Shown: positions 1 through 7,588, counted from the stretch's first letter. The stretch: DNA of 13,945 bases from Clostridiales bacterium (GCA_012800805.1 JAAZIO010000105.1:1-13945); one strand, 5' to 3'. Program-made: numbers and translations. Notes: generated from the letters alone by a model not told the origin.

Positions 1-19
1 AGAACCCCCCTTTCCTTAA

Positions 20-1789
20 TTATTTCAAGTTGTTTTTCAAGGTCTCAAGCTGATTCTTGAGCTCTTTTGGAAGTTTGTCGCCGAACTTTTTGTAGAACTC
101 CTCGATGCCTTCCGCTTCTTTCGCCCATGTGTCGTTGTCGACGGTGAGAAGCTCTTCGATTGTTTCCTTAGAAAGGTCAAGGCCATTTATATTGATGTCA
201 TCAACTTTGGGCAGGTAGCCGATGGGTGAATCGACGGCGTCGACTTCGCCTTCGCAACGCTTGATAATCCAGTCAAGGACTCTCATGTTTTCACCGAATC
301 CCGGCCAGATGAAGTTGCCGTTGTCGTCAGTTCTGAACCAGTTGACGTTAAAGATTTTCGGAAGCTTTTCCGCCTTGTTGCCCATCTCGAGCCAGTGTGC
401 GAAGTAGTCGCCCATATGATATCCGCAGAAGGGAAGCATAGCCATCGGGTCGCGGCGGACTACACCAACCGCTCCGCTTGCGGCTGCCGTGGTTTCGCTT
501 GCCATGATTGAGCCTACGAACACGCCGTGAGCCCAGTCTCTTGCCTCATATACCAAAGGCGCGGTCTTGGCTCTTCTTCCGCCGAAGATAATCGCGTCAA
601 GCGGCACTCCTTCGGGGTTCTCGAACTCGGGCGAAATGCAGGGGCAGTTCGCGATGGGTGCCGTGAATCTGCTGTTGGGATGCGCGCCCTTTACGGGATT
701 GCCGTTTTCGTCCTTCATGTCGCCGTTCCAGGGATTGCCCTTCCAGTCGATGGCGTTCTTGGGCGGATTTTTATCAAGGCCCTCCCACCAGACGGTGTTG
801 TTGTCGAGGTTATGAACGACGTTTGTAAATATTGTGTTCTTTCTGGTTGAGGCGAGCGCATTGGGGTTGGACTTCAAGTTGGTGCCGGGAGCTACGCCGA
901 AGAACCCGTTTTCAGGGTTGATGGCATAAAATCTTCCGTCCTTTCCTACCCTTATCCAGGCAATGTCGTCGCCGACGGTGAATATTTCATACCCTTGGTC
1001 AAGGTATTCTTTAGGAGGAATGAGCATGGCGAGGTTGGTCTTTCCGCATGCGGAGGGGAATGCCGCGGCTATATATTTGACTTCGCCGTTGGGCTTCTTT
1101 AAGCCTAAAATGAGCATGTGCTCTGCCATCCAGCCCTCGTTGCGGCCCTGCCATGAGGCGATTCTAAGCGCAAAGCCCTTTTTGCCGAGCAGAACGTTTC
1201 CACCGTATCCCGAGTTGACCGACCAAATGGTGTTGTCTTCGGGGAAGTGGCAGATATATCTCTTTTCTTCGTCGATGTCGGCCTTTGAGTGCAAGCCGCG
1301 CACAAATTCGCCCGAGTCGCCGAGAGTTTCCAAAACCTTGTTGCCTATGCGGGTCATTATCGCCATGTTGAGGACGACATATATGGAGTCGGTAAGCTCG
1401 ATGCCGATTTTGGAGAAAGGCGAACCTATGGCGCCCATGGAATAGGGAATGACATACATGGTTCTTCCTTTCATCGAACCGTCGAAGATGGGACGGAGCA
1501 TTTCATAAGCTTTCTTTCTTTCCATCCAGTTGTTTGTGGGACCTGCGTCTTCTTCTTTATCGGTGCAGATAAAAGTTCTGTGTTCAACGCGCGCGACGTC
1601 GTTTACCGCGGTCCTGTGCAGATAGCAGCCGGGAAGAAGCTCTTCGTTAAGCTTTATTATTTCGCCGGTGTCGCAGGCCTCTTTTCTGAGGGCCGCGAGC
1701 TGCTCTTCGGAACCGTCGATCCAAACGATCTTATCGGGCTTTGTAAGCTCTGCGCTCTCTTTGACAAACTGTTCAACGAATCTGTTCAT
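20..1789 (-). CDS. pckG: Phosphoenolpyruvate carboxykinase (GTP)
   Basis: This enzyme interconverts oxaloacetate + GTP and phosphoenolpyruvate + CO2 + GDP in the cytosol, at the junction of glycolysis/gluconeogenesis and C4 acids. The 589-aa length is normal for the GTP family. Seen in the protein: the family P-loop with its reactive cysteine, PSACGKTN at residues 245-252 (Cys248, Lys250); probable Mn2+ ligands Lys203/204 (GKKGFALRIAS), His224 (AEHML) and Asp274/275 (VGDDIAW); the substrate arginine Arg67 in DVARVE; the block KGRTMYVIPYSMG at about 107-119; and the guanine-pocket region NWFRTDDNGNFIWPGFGENMR at about 483-503. The start is fixed by GGAGG shortly before the ATG. The 97-nt gap to the upstream hydrolase gene is AT-rich, with no confident promoter or terminator, so read-through from that gene is possible. 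In fermentative anaerobes the enzyme often runs toward oxaloacetate to make succinate or aspartate; that direction is inference here. Confidence 0.97.
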   Translation of the reverse strand: MNRFVEQFVKESAELTKPDKIVWIDGSEEQLAALRKEACDTGEIIKLNEELLPGCYLHRTAVNDVARVEHRTFICTDKEEDAGPTNNWMERKKAYEMLRPIFDGSMKGRTMYVIPYSMGAIGSPFSKIGIELTDSIYVVLNMAIMTRIGNKVLETLGDSGEFVRGLHSKADIDEEKRYICHFPEDNTIWSVNSGYGGNVLLGKKGFALRIASWQGRNEGWMAEHMLILGLKKPNGEVKYIAAAFPSACGKTNLAMLIPPKEYLDQGYEIFTVGDDIAWIRVGKDGRFYAINPENGFFGVAPGTNLKSNPNALASTRKNTIFTNVVHNLDNNTVWWEGLDKNPPKNAIDWKGNPWNGDMKDENGNPVKGAHPNSRFTAPIANCPCISPEFENPEGVPLDAIIFGGRRAKTAPLVYEARDWAHGVFVGSIMASETTAAASGAVGVVRRDPMAMLPFCGYHMGDYFAHWLEMGNKAEKLPKIFNVNWFRTDDNGNFIWPGFGENMRVLDWIIKRCEGEVDAVDSPIGYLPKVDDININGLDLSKETIEELLTVDNDTWAKEAEGIEEFYKKFGDKLPKELKNQLETLKNNLK

Positions 1790-1886
1790 TTTATCCTCCG
1801 TTTAGCCTAGCTTATCTATAGCTAACCTTATTAATTCAATAGTTTGACATATTTTGCCCAATTTAGCAATAAATTTTTTTCAATTT

Positions 1887-3302
1887 TTAATATTGGACGA
1901 AAATATGTTCGGTGTTTGCAACTTCCATATAGCCTACCGGCACTTTTTGGGTGGTTTTAAGCCCCGCGAGATTCTTTATGGTATTGCTCGGGACGGAAGC
2001 AGAGGGAAGGATTCCTATTGTTCTCGCTCCCTCAATTAGGCTTAGAGCCTGATCGTCAAAAGACTCGGCGGCATAATAACCTATCGGTTCATACATGTAT
2101 GAGGTAAAATACCACTCTCTAATCGCGTTGTGGCCGGAAGCAAAGATTGTAGCGTGGTCGACATTTATATACTTGGGATAAATTATCGTGTAGCACATGA
2201 GCGAGGAAATCTCTTTAAAGTAGGAATCCTCGTTCTCCGTTGAGCCCATGAACGGAACCATTTCGCTGGTGTTTGAATAGAACTCCATGGCGGGATTGCT
2301 GTATGACTTGATGTAGCGGAGCATGGTGGCATAGCTGGCTCTGTAGCTGTTTGCGATAAAGCTGTTGCCGTTCCAGGCGTATTTTGCGTTTTTGAATGAG
2401 CCTGGGGTGCCTACGAAAGAGTCAAGCAGGGCGAGCCTTCCGGGAAGGAGCCGTTTATCAAACTTGCCGGCTTCTGAAAGGAGGTTCAAAAGGCCCACGC
2501 CCGACACGCAGAGCGCTCCGCCCATGGAGTGTGCCGCTACTCTGATTTCGTCGTGGCTTATAGCGTATTCGGGATAAACCTCGGCGATTAAATCAAAAGT
2601 CCTTATGTATTCGGCGGCAAACCATTCGGCCACGCTGTATGCCATAACGGGCTCGGACAAAGTGCCGTCCTCGTTTTCGGGCGTTGCGGGGTCGTCTTCA
2701 AAGACATATCTGCTTCCTTGCCCGTCCAAGCCTCTTGTCCAGATACGCTCTTCAACCTGCATGAAGTTTGTGCTGGGCATTCCCATGATATCGCCGATTG
2801 CCGTATTCTCGTCGTTCTCGGCGTCCGCAAACTTCTCCCAGTGGAAATACATGACATTCCAGCTCTTCTTCTCGTAATTCATTTCGCCGTCGAAGAAGTA
2901 AAGGGCCATGTCTTGTCCTCTGTCATCGTTTTCGGCAAGCCAGTAGGAGAGGAAATCTTTCTGTCTGCCCTCACCAAGCTGAACGCCGTGGATAATAATA
3001 AGCGTGGGTTTTGCGGGGTCGAAAGAATTTTCGATAACCGACCTGTCGTTGGCGTCGGCCTCGATAACTCTCATGCCCGACTCGTCAAAACCCGTAACAA
3101 GCATCATGCCGTGGCCGTTAAAGACGTCGGACACGTTTGGGCTTACATCCACGTCTTGTTTGTAATTGACATTGTTATTGATTCTGAAAATCGCGAATTC
3201 GTCCACCGGGTCATCGTTGCAGGCGGTCAATACGAAAGCCATGGCGCAAACGGTCATGACAACCGCAAGCGCGATCGCCGAAATTTTCGCTGTTTTTTTC
3301 AT
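1887..3302 (-). CDS. Secreted lipoprotein, alpha/beta-hydrolase (lipase-like)
   Basis: A 471-aa exported protein. Residues 1-28 form a lipoprotein signal: Lys2/Lys3, a hydrophobic core, then lipobox LTAC with Cys28 as the expected lipid-modified residue. It should therefore be anchored on the outer face of the membrane. An alpha/beta-hydrolase core is visible: strand and oxyanion-type HG in PTLIIIHGVQLG (about 99-110), and the nucleophile elbow RVAAHSMGGAL (about 254-264) with Ser259. Likely triad partners, by position, are Asp294 (ALLDSF) and His391 (SGHNAIREW). An acidic insertion at about 200-217 lies between the HG motif and the elbow and could be a lid. Substrate is unknown; lipase or esterase is inferred from fold motifs only. 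GGGGGT precedes the ATG, and a near-consensus promoter lies about 50 nt further up. It may share a transcript with the downstream pckG. Confidence 0.72.
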   Translation of the reverse strand: MKKTAKISAIALAVVMTVCAMAFVLTACNDDPVDEFAIFRINNNVNYKQDVDVSPNVSDVFNGHGMMLVTGFDESGMRVIEADANDRSVIENSFDPAKPTLIIIHGVQLGEGRQKDFLSYWLAENDDRGQDMALYFFDGEMNYEKKSWNVMYFHWEKFADAENDENTAIGDIMGMPSTNFMQVEERIWTRGLDGQGSRYVFEDDPATPENEDGTLSEPVMAYSVAEWFAAEYIRTFDLIAEVYPEYAISHDEIRVAAHSMGGALCVSGVGLLNLLSEAGKFDKRLLPGRLALLDSFVGTPGSFKNAKYAWNGNSFIANSYRASYATMLRYIKSYSNPAMEFYSNTSEMVPFMGSTENEDSYFKEISSLMCYTIIYPKYINVDHATIFASGHNAIREWYFTSYMYEPIGYYAAESFDDQALSLIEGARTIGILPSASVPSNTIKNLAGLKTTQKVPVGYMEVANTEHIFVQY

Positions 3303-3358
3303 TATTTTACCCCCTGATATATTGTGTAAAAACGGTAAAAAACTCCCATATGTTGTTA

Positions 3359-3387
3359 ATTATATAATCAGCTTTAATATTAGTCAA
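3359..3387 (-). promoter_or_regulatory. Sigma-A-type promoter for the lipoprotein hydrolase gene
   Basis: On the minus strand the -35 box TTGACT (3382-3387) is followed by exactly 17 bp and then a perfect -10 box TATAAT (3359-3364). Transcription should start near 3352, giving a 5' leader of about 50 nt before the ATG at 3302. It lies back to back with the promoter of the plus-strand operon. Confidence 0.8.
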
Positions 3388-3420
3388 TCGGGATTTTTGA
3401 CCCTAATGTAAAAAAAATTA

Positions 3421-3448
3421 TTGAAAGTAAAGATTTTTATTGTATAAT
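3421..3448 (+). promoter_or_regulatory. Sigma-A-type promoter for the M20 peptidase operon
   Basis: TTGAAA (3421-3426), a 16-bp spacer, and a perfect TATAAT (3443-3448). The start of transcription would fall near 3455, leaving a leader of about 70 nt before the ATG at 3526. The two divergent promoters have their -35 boxes about 34 bp apart, so one bound regulator could affect both. Confidence 0.75.
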
Positions 3449-3480
3449 AAAACAAAGAATTTATTAAAGTATTGCTTATG

Positions 3481-3514
3481 CGGAGCAGTCCGTATGGGCA
3501 ATCTTTTGCCATAC
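3481..3514 (+). promoter_or_regulatory. Tandem leader hairpins just before the M20 gene
   Basis: Two small dyads lie in the predicted 5' leader. The first is CGGA/TCCG (3481-3484 with 3489-3492) around a GCAG loop. The second is GTATGG (3492-3497), a bulged G, CAA, a TCTT loop, then TTG and CCATAC (3506-3514). The second stem ends 2 nt before the AGGAGG ribosome site at 3517, so it could influence translation start. No known riboswitch class is recognised. A chance hairpin is possible. Confidence 0.35.
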
Positions 3515-3516
3515 TT

Positions 3517-3522
3517 AGGAGG
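3517..3522 (+). promoter_or_regulatory. Ribosome binding site that sets the M20 peptidase start
   Basis: A perfect AGGAGG ends 3 nt before the ATG at 3526. The spacing is rather short. The in-frame upstream candidates, TTG at 3472 and ATG at 3478, have no comparable site and would put a non-hydrophobic extension in front of the membrane segment, so the ATG at 3526 is preferred. Confidence 0.7.
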
Positions 3523-3525
3523 CTT

Positions 3526-4992
3526 ATGAACATTTTTCTGCCTATTCTTTACGCCCTGCTTGCGCTTTTCGGACTGATAATTTTGATAATGATTATAAAA
3601 ACCGTTACGCTAAAGCCCGAAAAGAGCGAAAAGAGCGAAGAGGTTACTCTATACGACTTTGACGAAAATGCCTTGGCGGAGCACCTTTCCGAAGCGGTTA
3701 AAATCCCCACTGTTTCAATGGTAGAGGAGTATAAAAACAACAGCCAACCGTTTTTTAGGTTCCACCGCTATCTTGAGGAAACTTATCCGCTTATCCACAA
3801 GACGGCTGAAAAAACCATAATCGCGGATTACTCTTTGGTTTATCGCTTTAAAGGCGAAAACGCCGAAAACCTCCCCGCCTGCTTTTTGGCGCACATGGAT
3901 GTTGTTCCCGCGGACGACAAAAACTGGACGCATCCGCCTTTTTCGGGCAAGATTGAGGACGGCTTTGTATACGGCAGAGGCGCCATGGACATGAAAGGTC
4001 ACCTTATCGCTCTTATGGAGGCGATGGAGGAGCTTTTAAGGCAAGGCGTCAAATTCAACCGAGACATTTATTTCTGCTTTGGCCACGACGAAGAGCCAGG
4101 CAATTCATTCGACGGCGCGCCCAACATCGTCAAATATTTTGAGGAAAAAGGCATAAAATTCGAGTTCGTCCTTGACGAGGGCGGAACGATAACCGATGGT
4201 CGGGCTCTTGGCCTTAAAAAGCAGATTGCGCTTATCGGCATTTCGGAAAAAGGAATGGGCGACATCGAGCTGTCGGTTGAAAAGCCCGGCGGACACGCCT
4301 CCAACCCCAAAGCCCCGACAGTAGTCGGAACGCTTTGCGAGGCCGTATCAAAGCTTGAGAAAAAGCCCATGCGCACCCGCTGGACAAAAGCCACGAAAAA
4401 TACCGTTAAAATACTTGCCACACACGCAAAAGGCCCGTTAAAATTCGTTCTTGCCAACCGCGCGGCGCTCTCTCCCCTGCTTAAGTGGGCGTTTACCAAG
4501 ATATCTCCCATGACCAACGCGCTTGTTAGAACGACTTTTGCCCCCACCATGCTTTGGGGCTCAAAGGCAAGAAATGTCCTCCCGCCGATTGCGAGAGCCA
4601 ATATCAATACCAGAATCATCACGGGTCAGACGATGGACGATGTGGTTAAATACATAAAAAAGGTCGTAGGCAAAGATGTTAAAGTAGAGCTTCAGGGATA
4701 TACCAATCCCACCCCCGAGGGCGACCTTAGCAGTTTCGGCTACAAATCTTTGATAAAGACGATATCCGAGCTGTTCCCCGAGTCTGCGCCCGTTCCGTAT
4801 CTCTTTATTGCGGCATCAGACGCCAGATTTTATTTCCCTCTGACAAACAACGTTTTCAGGTTTGGTCCTTTCAACGTTACGCTTGACGAGCAAAAGAGAA
4901 TACACGGCTATGACGAGAGGCTTTCGATAGCCGACCTTAAAAAAGCGGCGCAGTTCTTCGCAAGATGCATAGAGAACACATGCGTTAATTAG
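3526..4992 (+). CDS. Membrane-anchored M20 metallopeptidase (carboxypeptidase S/PM20D1-like)
   Basis: A 488-aa zinc hydrolase that should cleave or form a peptide/acyl-amino-acid amide bond. Residues 3-24 form one hydrophobic membrane segment, followed by a short charged linker. The catalytic M20 pattern is complete: His123 and Asp125 in AHMDVVP, bridging Asp155 in GRGAMDMKGH, general base Glu189 and metal ligand Glu190 in GHDEEPG, Asp217 in LDEGGT, and His460 in IHGYDERL. His257 in GGHASNP marks the dimerisation/lid domain. An N-terminal anchor plus a long insertion at about 285-360 recalls the CPS1/PM20D1 branch rather than soluble PepV or DapE; this is recognition by layout, not a search. 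Only one hydrophobic segment is present, and its orientation (cytoplasmic or extracytoplasmic) is unclear. It is first in a three-gene operon, 14 nt before the DUF4364 gene. Confidence 0.88.
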   Translation: MNIFLPILYALLALFGLIILIMIIKTVTLKPEKSEKSEEVTLYDFDENALAEHLSEAVKIPTVSMVEEYKNNSQPFFRFHRYLEETYPLIHKTAEKTIIADYSLVYRFKGENAENLPACFLAHMDVVPADDKNWTHPPFSGKIEDGFVYGRGAMDMKGHLIALMEAMEELLRQGVKFNRDIYFCFGHDEEPGNSFDGAPNIVKYFEEKGIKFEFVLDEGGTITDGRALGLKKQIALIGISEKGMGDIELSVEKPGGHASNPKAPTVVGTLCEAVSKLEKKPMRTRWTKATKNTVKILATHAKGPLKFVLANRAALSPLLKWAFTKISPMTNALVRTTFAPTMLWGSKARNVLPPIARANINTRIITGQTMDDVVKYIKKVVGKDVKVELQGYTNPTPEGDLSSFGYKSLIKTISELFPESAPVPYLFIAASDARFYFPLTNNVFRFGPFNVTLDEQKRIHGYDERLSIADLKKAAQFFARCIENTCVN

Positions 4993-5006
4993 CTCAAAGG
5001 AGCAAA

Positions 5007-5537
5007 ATGTACGACGGCGAAAAAATACCTTTAGACTCTAAGGTGCAAAAACTTATCATACTCATGGTATTTGAAAAAATGTCGATTCCTTTAAAGGAGT
5101 CGACTGTGCTTGATATTTGCTCGTCGGACAACAACTGGCTCTCTTATATGGAGTGCAAGCAATACCTGATGGAGCTGATAGAAACAAACCTGTTATACAG
5201 AGTGCCAAGAAGCGACTATATCAACATCACCCAAGACGGCTCATCCTGCCTTGCGCTGTTTTTCACGAGGATTCCCGCTCACATAAGAGAGGAAATCGCC
5301 CAGTACACAAGGGAAAACCGTATGCGCTACAAGCGCCGCCAGTCGTATCCTTGCGATTACTCAAAGAATGTCGACGGCACCTACACCGTAATACTTAAAG
5401 TAAACAACGACATCACAACATTAATGGAGCTTAAACTTGTCGTGGCAAACAGGCAGCTTGCGACATATCTTTATAAGAACTGGGAAGACAAAGCGTCCAT
5501 AATTTATTCTCTCATACACGAAAACCTGCTCGACTAA
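5007..5537 (+). CDS. DUF4364 family protein, winged-helix-like
   Basis: A 176-aa cytosolic protein recognised as DUF4364, a family found mainly in Clostridia and without an assigned function. The first ~80 residues look like a winged-helix fold: KVQKLIILMVFEKM as a first helix, TVLDICSSDNNWLSYMEC as a helix-turn-helix stretch, and YINITQDGSSCLALFF as wing and following helix. Residues about 95-115 are basic (ENRMRYKRRQ), and the C-terminal half is alternating strand/helix (GTYTVILKVN, LMELKLVV). DNA binding is therefore plausible but unproven, and a regulator role is inference. The start is supported by AAAGGAG before the ATG. It sits 14 nt after the M20 gene and 10 nt before the TSCPD gene, so all three are probably co-transcribed. 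Confidence 0.82.
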   Translation: MYDGEKIPLDSKVQKLIILMVFEKMSIPLKESTVLDICSSDNNWLSYMECKQYLMELIETNLLYRVPRSDYINITQDGSSCLALFFTRIPAHIREEIAQYTRENRMRYKRRQSYPCDYSKNVDGTYTVILKVNNDITTLMELKLVVANRQLATYLYKNWEDKASIIYSLIHENLLD

Positions 5538-5547
5538 GGAGGATATT

Positions 5548-5793
5548 ATGCCATCGTATTTCACTAAAGGCTCTTGCTCAAGGGAAATCATTTTCAGCGT
5601 TCAGGACAACAAACTCACCGACCTTAAGTTCATCGGCGGATGCGCGGGCAATTTGCAAGCCATCTGCAAGCTTACAATCGGCCGCGACATAAACGAGATT
5701 ATCCCGCTTTTGAAAAACATCAAATGCCGCAACAACACCTCTTGCCCCGACCAGCTTGCCAAAGCGCTTGAAGCCTACATAAACAAAAAGTAA
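5548..5793 (+). CDS. Small TSCPD domain protein (TIGR03905-like)
   Basis: An 81-aa protein that carries the signature TSCPD at residues 64-68. The same domain occurs at the C-terminus of B12-dependent ribonucleotide reductases (NrdJ), but here it stands alone, as in the TIGR03905 family. Five cysteines (10, 32, 40, 60, 66) are spread along the chain, and a CxxxxxC pair (Cys60/Cys66) leads into the signature, which suggests metal or redox chemistry. No catalytic function is established for the stand-alone form. The AAGGAGG ribosome site overlaps the stop codon of the DUF4364 gene, so translation may be coupled. It is the last gene of the operon. Confidence 0.85.
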   Translation: MPSYFTKGSCSREIIFSVQDNKLTDLKFIGGCAGNLQAICKLTIGRDINEIIPLLKNIKCRNNTSCPDQLAKALEAYINKK

Positions 5794-5851
5794 CCTTATC
5801 TTTTGCGAAAAAAGAAAACCTGTTAATAGATTAGAAATCTTTAAAAAGAAA

Positions 5852-5926
5852 AGCTTAAAATACATTTTAAAAAGCTAGCTTAAAATACGGATAACCTTGC
5901 AAAAAATTTACAGATACCTTGCAAAA
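5852..5926. repeat. Two short direct-repeat pairs between the TSCPD gene and the terminator
   Basis: A 12-mer, AGCTTAAAATAC, occurs at 5852-5863 and again at 5877-5888, 25 bp apart. A 10-mer, CCTTGCAAAA, occurs at 5895-5904 and 5917-5926, 22 bp apart. The surrounding stretch (5794-5945) is very AT-rich and has no convincing reading frame. The repeats may be chance, slippage products, or binding sites. Confidence 0.4.
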
Positions 5927-5945
5927 CAACAAATGTAATGAAAAT

Positions 5946-5975
5946 AAAAACCCCCGATTGCTCGGGGGTTTTTTT
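5946..5975. terminator. Bidirectional intrinsic terminator between the TSCPD gene and spoIVA
   Basis: A perfect 7-bp stem, CCCCCGA (5951-5957) and TCGGGGG (5962-5968), closes on the loop TTGC. It has A5 on the left and T7 on the right, so it works as hairpin plus U-tract on both strands. It serves both convergent units: the M20-DUF4364-TSCPD operon on plus and spoIVA on minus, whose stop codon is about 10 nt away. Confidence 0.93.
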
Positions 5976-5984
5976 ATACAGGGC

Positions 5985-7463
5985 TTATAAGAGTATACAA
6001 AGCACGCCGCCTTTGCCCTCATTGATTATTCTTGTAAGCGCTTTCCTCATCTTCTGCTGAGCGTCATAGGGCATTCCCTGAAGTTTGTTGTTTAAGCCCT
6101 CGTTGACAAGGCAAGACAAGGATTTTCCGAATATGTTGGTTTCCCAGATTGCGCCTTTGTTGGTTTCAAAGTCTTTAAGCAGGCTCATTACAAGGTCTTC
6201 GCTCTGCTGTTCGCTGCCTACTATCGGGCTGACCTCGGTTTCGACATCAACTCTCACGATGTGGAGCGAAGGCGCAGAAGCTTTTAGTCTAACACCGTAT
6301 TGCGAGCCTTGCTTTACCATCACGGGCTCTTCCAACACCATCTCGTCTATTGTTGGCTCAACAACGCCGTAGCCACTTGCTTCGACCTGCTCAAGCGCCC
6401 TTGCCAGTTTTTGAGTTCTGAAGCGCTCTTTGGAGAGTTTTCTAAGCAGCGTCAAAAGGTCGTATTCGTCCGATACCGACACTCCGCACTCTACGGATGC
6501 CACGCGGAAGAACATTTCCTCTTTTACGCTGAACTCAATCTCAACGCTGCCTTTTCCCGCGTCAAGCGTTATGCCCTTGGGAACATTGAAGTATTCAAGG
6601 TCTTTAAACAGCTCGTCGAGCTTTGAGTAATCGCGCATCTTGTATACCGTCTCGCCGCAGAGCTTCATGACGGCAATCATCTCTTTTACGATGTCGCTGT
6701 CAAGGTCAAGCGACTGTATCCACTTGGGAGCGTGGGCGTTGATGATTTTAATCGGGAACTCAAGCAGGACGCTCTGCATGATTTCCGAAATGTCGCTCTC
6801 TTTCATGTTGAGGACATCCTTTGCGATAATCGGAACGCCGTATTTTTCGCTTATCGCCGCCCTGATTTTCTGAGCCGAAGCGCTTTGCGGCGCCGTGGTA
6901 TTTAATAGCACAACAAAGGGCTTGCCCAGTTCTTTAAGCTCGTTGATTACTCTTTCTTCCGCCGCCATGTATTTCTCGCGCGGGATGTCGGCGATTGTTC
7001 CGTCGGTGGTAACGACAATGCCGATTGTGGAGTGCTCTTTTATAACCTTTTCCGTTCCGAGCTCCGCGGCTTTGTCAAAAGGCATCTCCTTATCCGACCA
7101 AGGAGTGCGCACCTGTCTTGCTTTTCCGTCTTCGGTGAGTCCCATCACGCCGTCGATTACATAGCCCACGCAATCAATCATGCGCATATTTACCGACAGG
7201 TTGTCGGAGAAAGTGACTCTAACCGCTTCGTTCGGCACGAACTTGGGCTGAGTCGTCATGATGGTCTTGCCGTCGGCTGACTGCGGCAGCTCGTCTATCG
7301 TGCGGGCGCGCTTGTTCTTGTCGGGAATGTTGTCGATAACCAGCCCTTCCATGAACTTTTTGATGAAAGTCGACTTGCCGGTTCTAACCGGTCCGACAAC
7401 GCCTACATATATGTCGCCTCCCGTGCGCTGCGCGATATCTCTGTAAAGGTCAAACTTGTCCAT
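5985..7463 (-). CDS. spoIVA: Stage IV sporulation protein A (coat morphogenetic ATPase)
   Basis: SpoIVA polymerises on the outer forespore membrane, driven by ATP hydrolysis, and forms the base on which the spore coat is built. It is made in the mother cell. From the ATG at 7463 the protein is 492 aa, the same length as the Bacillus subtilis protein. Seen: the opening DIAQRTGGDIYVGVVG; Walker A GPVRTGKST (24-32); the region DELPQSADGKTIMTTQPKF (about 57-75); Asp97 in the Walker-B-like MIDCVGYV; and the conserved C-terminus GKGGVLCILL. An in-frame TTG at 7475 would add four residues but lies in the Shine-Dalgarno region. The gene shows that the host lineage makes, or recently made, endospores. 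The partner SpoVM is not in view. Its promoter lies in the short gap to the phage cassette, which reads in the same direction. Confidence 0.97.
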   Translation of the reverse strand: MDKFDLYRDIAQRTGGDIYVGVVGPVRTGKSTFIKKFMEGLVIDNIPDKNKRARTIDELPQSADGKTIMTTQPKFVPNEAVRVTFSDNLSVNMRMIDCVGYVIDGVMGLTEDGKARQVRTPWSDKEMPFDKAAELGTEKVIKEHSTIGIVVTTDGTIADIPREKYMAAEERVINELKELGKPFVVLLNTTAPQSASAQKIRAAISEKYGVPIIAKDVLNMKESDISEIMQSVLLEFPIKIINAHAPKWIQSLDLDSDIVKEMIAVMKLCGETVYKMRDYSKLDELFKDLEYFNVPKGITLDAGKGSVEIEFSVKEEMFFRVASVECGVSVSDEYDLLTLLRKLSKERFRTQKLARALEQVEASGYGVVEPTIDEMVLEEPVMVKQGSQYGVRLKASAPSLHIVRVDVETEVSPIVGSEQQSEDLVMSLLKDFETNKGAIWETNIFGKSLSCLVNEGLNNKLQGMPYDAQQKMRKALTRIINEGKGGVLCILL

Positions 7464-7467
7464 AATA

Positions 7468-7473
7468 CCCTCC
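7468..7473 (-). promoter_or_regulatory. Ribosome binding site that sets the spoIVA start
   Basis: GGAGGG on the minus strand ends 4 nt before the ATG at 7463. It overlaps the alternative upstream TTG codon, so the 492-aa form is the real product. Confidence 0.8.
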
Positions 7474-7487
7474 AATTCCTACGCTTA

Positions 7488-7516
7488 ATTATATTCACAG
7501 GATTTTTGCGTATGAC
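7488..7516 (-). promoter_or_regulatory. spoIVA: Candidate sigma-E promoter of spoIVA
   Basis: On the minus strand GTCATA (7511-7516), a 15-bp spacer and AATATAAT (7488-7495) resemble the mother-cell sigma-E pattern (-35 ending ATA, -10 CATACAAT, 6 of 8 matches). Transcription would start close to 7481, just before the ribosome site. spoIVA is a sigma-E gene in Bacillus, which supports the reading. The TATAAT inside the -10 also resembles sigma-A, but no TTGACA-like box sits 17 bp upstream. Confidence 0.42.
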
Positions 7517-7588
7517 GAATTTTTTTATTTTGCGGCGCCTGTGTTAAAATATATGCGGTGAAAATTTTTAAAATACTTTTACAAAAAG

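Noticed and set aside
1289..1810. 173-codon open frame on the plus strand opposite pckG
   Set aside because: It lies fully antisense to a certain gene, has no ribosome site, and its protein shows no domain pattern. It reflects the codon bias of pckG.
1804..1827. Imperfect dyad (GTTAGC...GCTAAAC) before pckG as a terminator or leader hairpin
   Set aside because: The stem is short, AT-rich and interrupted, the loop is long, and no T-run follows.
1830..1886. Promoter for pckG
   Set aside because: Several AT-rich hexamers occur, but no -35/-10 pair with 16-18 bp spacing has good matches in both boxes.
2718..3317. 199-codon plus-strand frame opposite the lipoprotein hydrolase gene
   Set aside because: It is antisense to a complete gene with signal peptide and catalytic motifs. 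It has no Shine-Dalgarno and a composition typical of a shadow frame.
3472..3525. Upstream TTG or ATG as the start of the M20 gene
   Set aside because: No ribosome site precedes them, and the added residues cover the hairpin leader rather than a conserved N-terminus.
4068..4622. 184-codon minus-strand frame inside the M20 gene
   Set aside because: The sense strand carries all M20 metal ligands, and the antisense frame has no start signal.
7568..7576. TTAAAATAC shared with the repeats at 5852-5888, considered as an attachment-site pair
   Set aside because: Nine AT-rich bases are expected by chance, and the two places flank host spoIVA rather than the phage.
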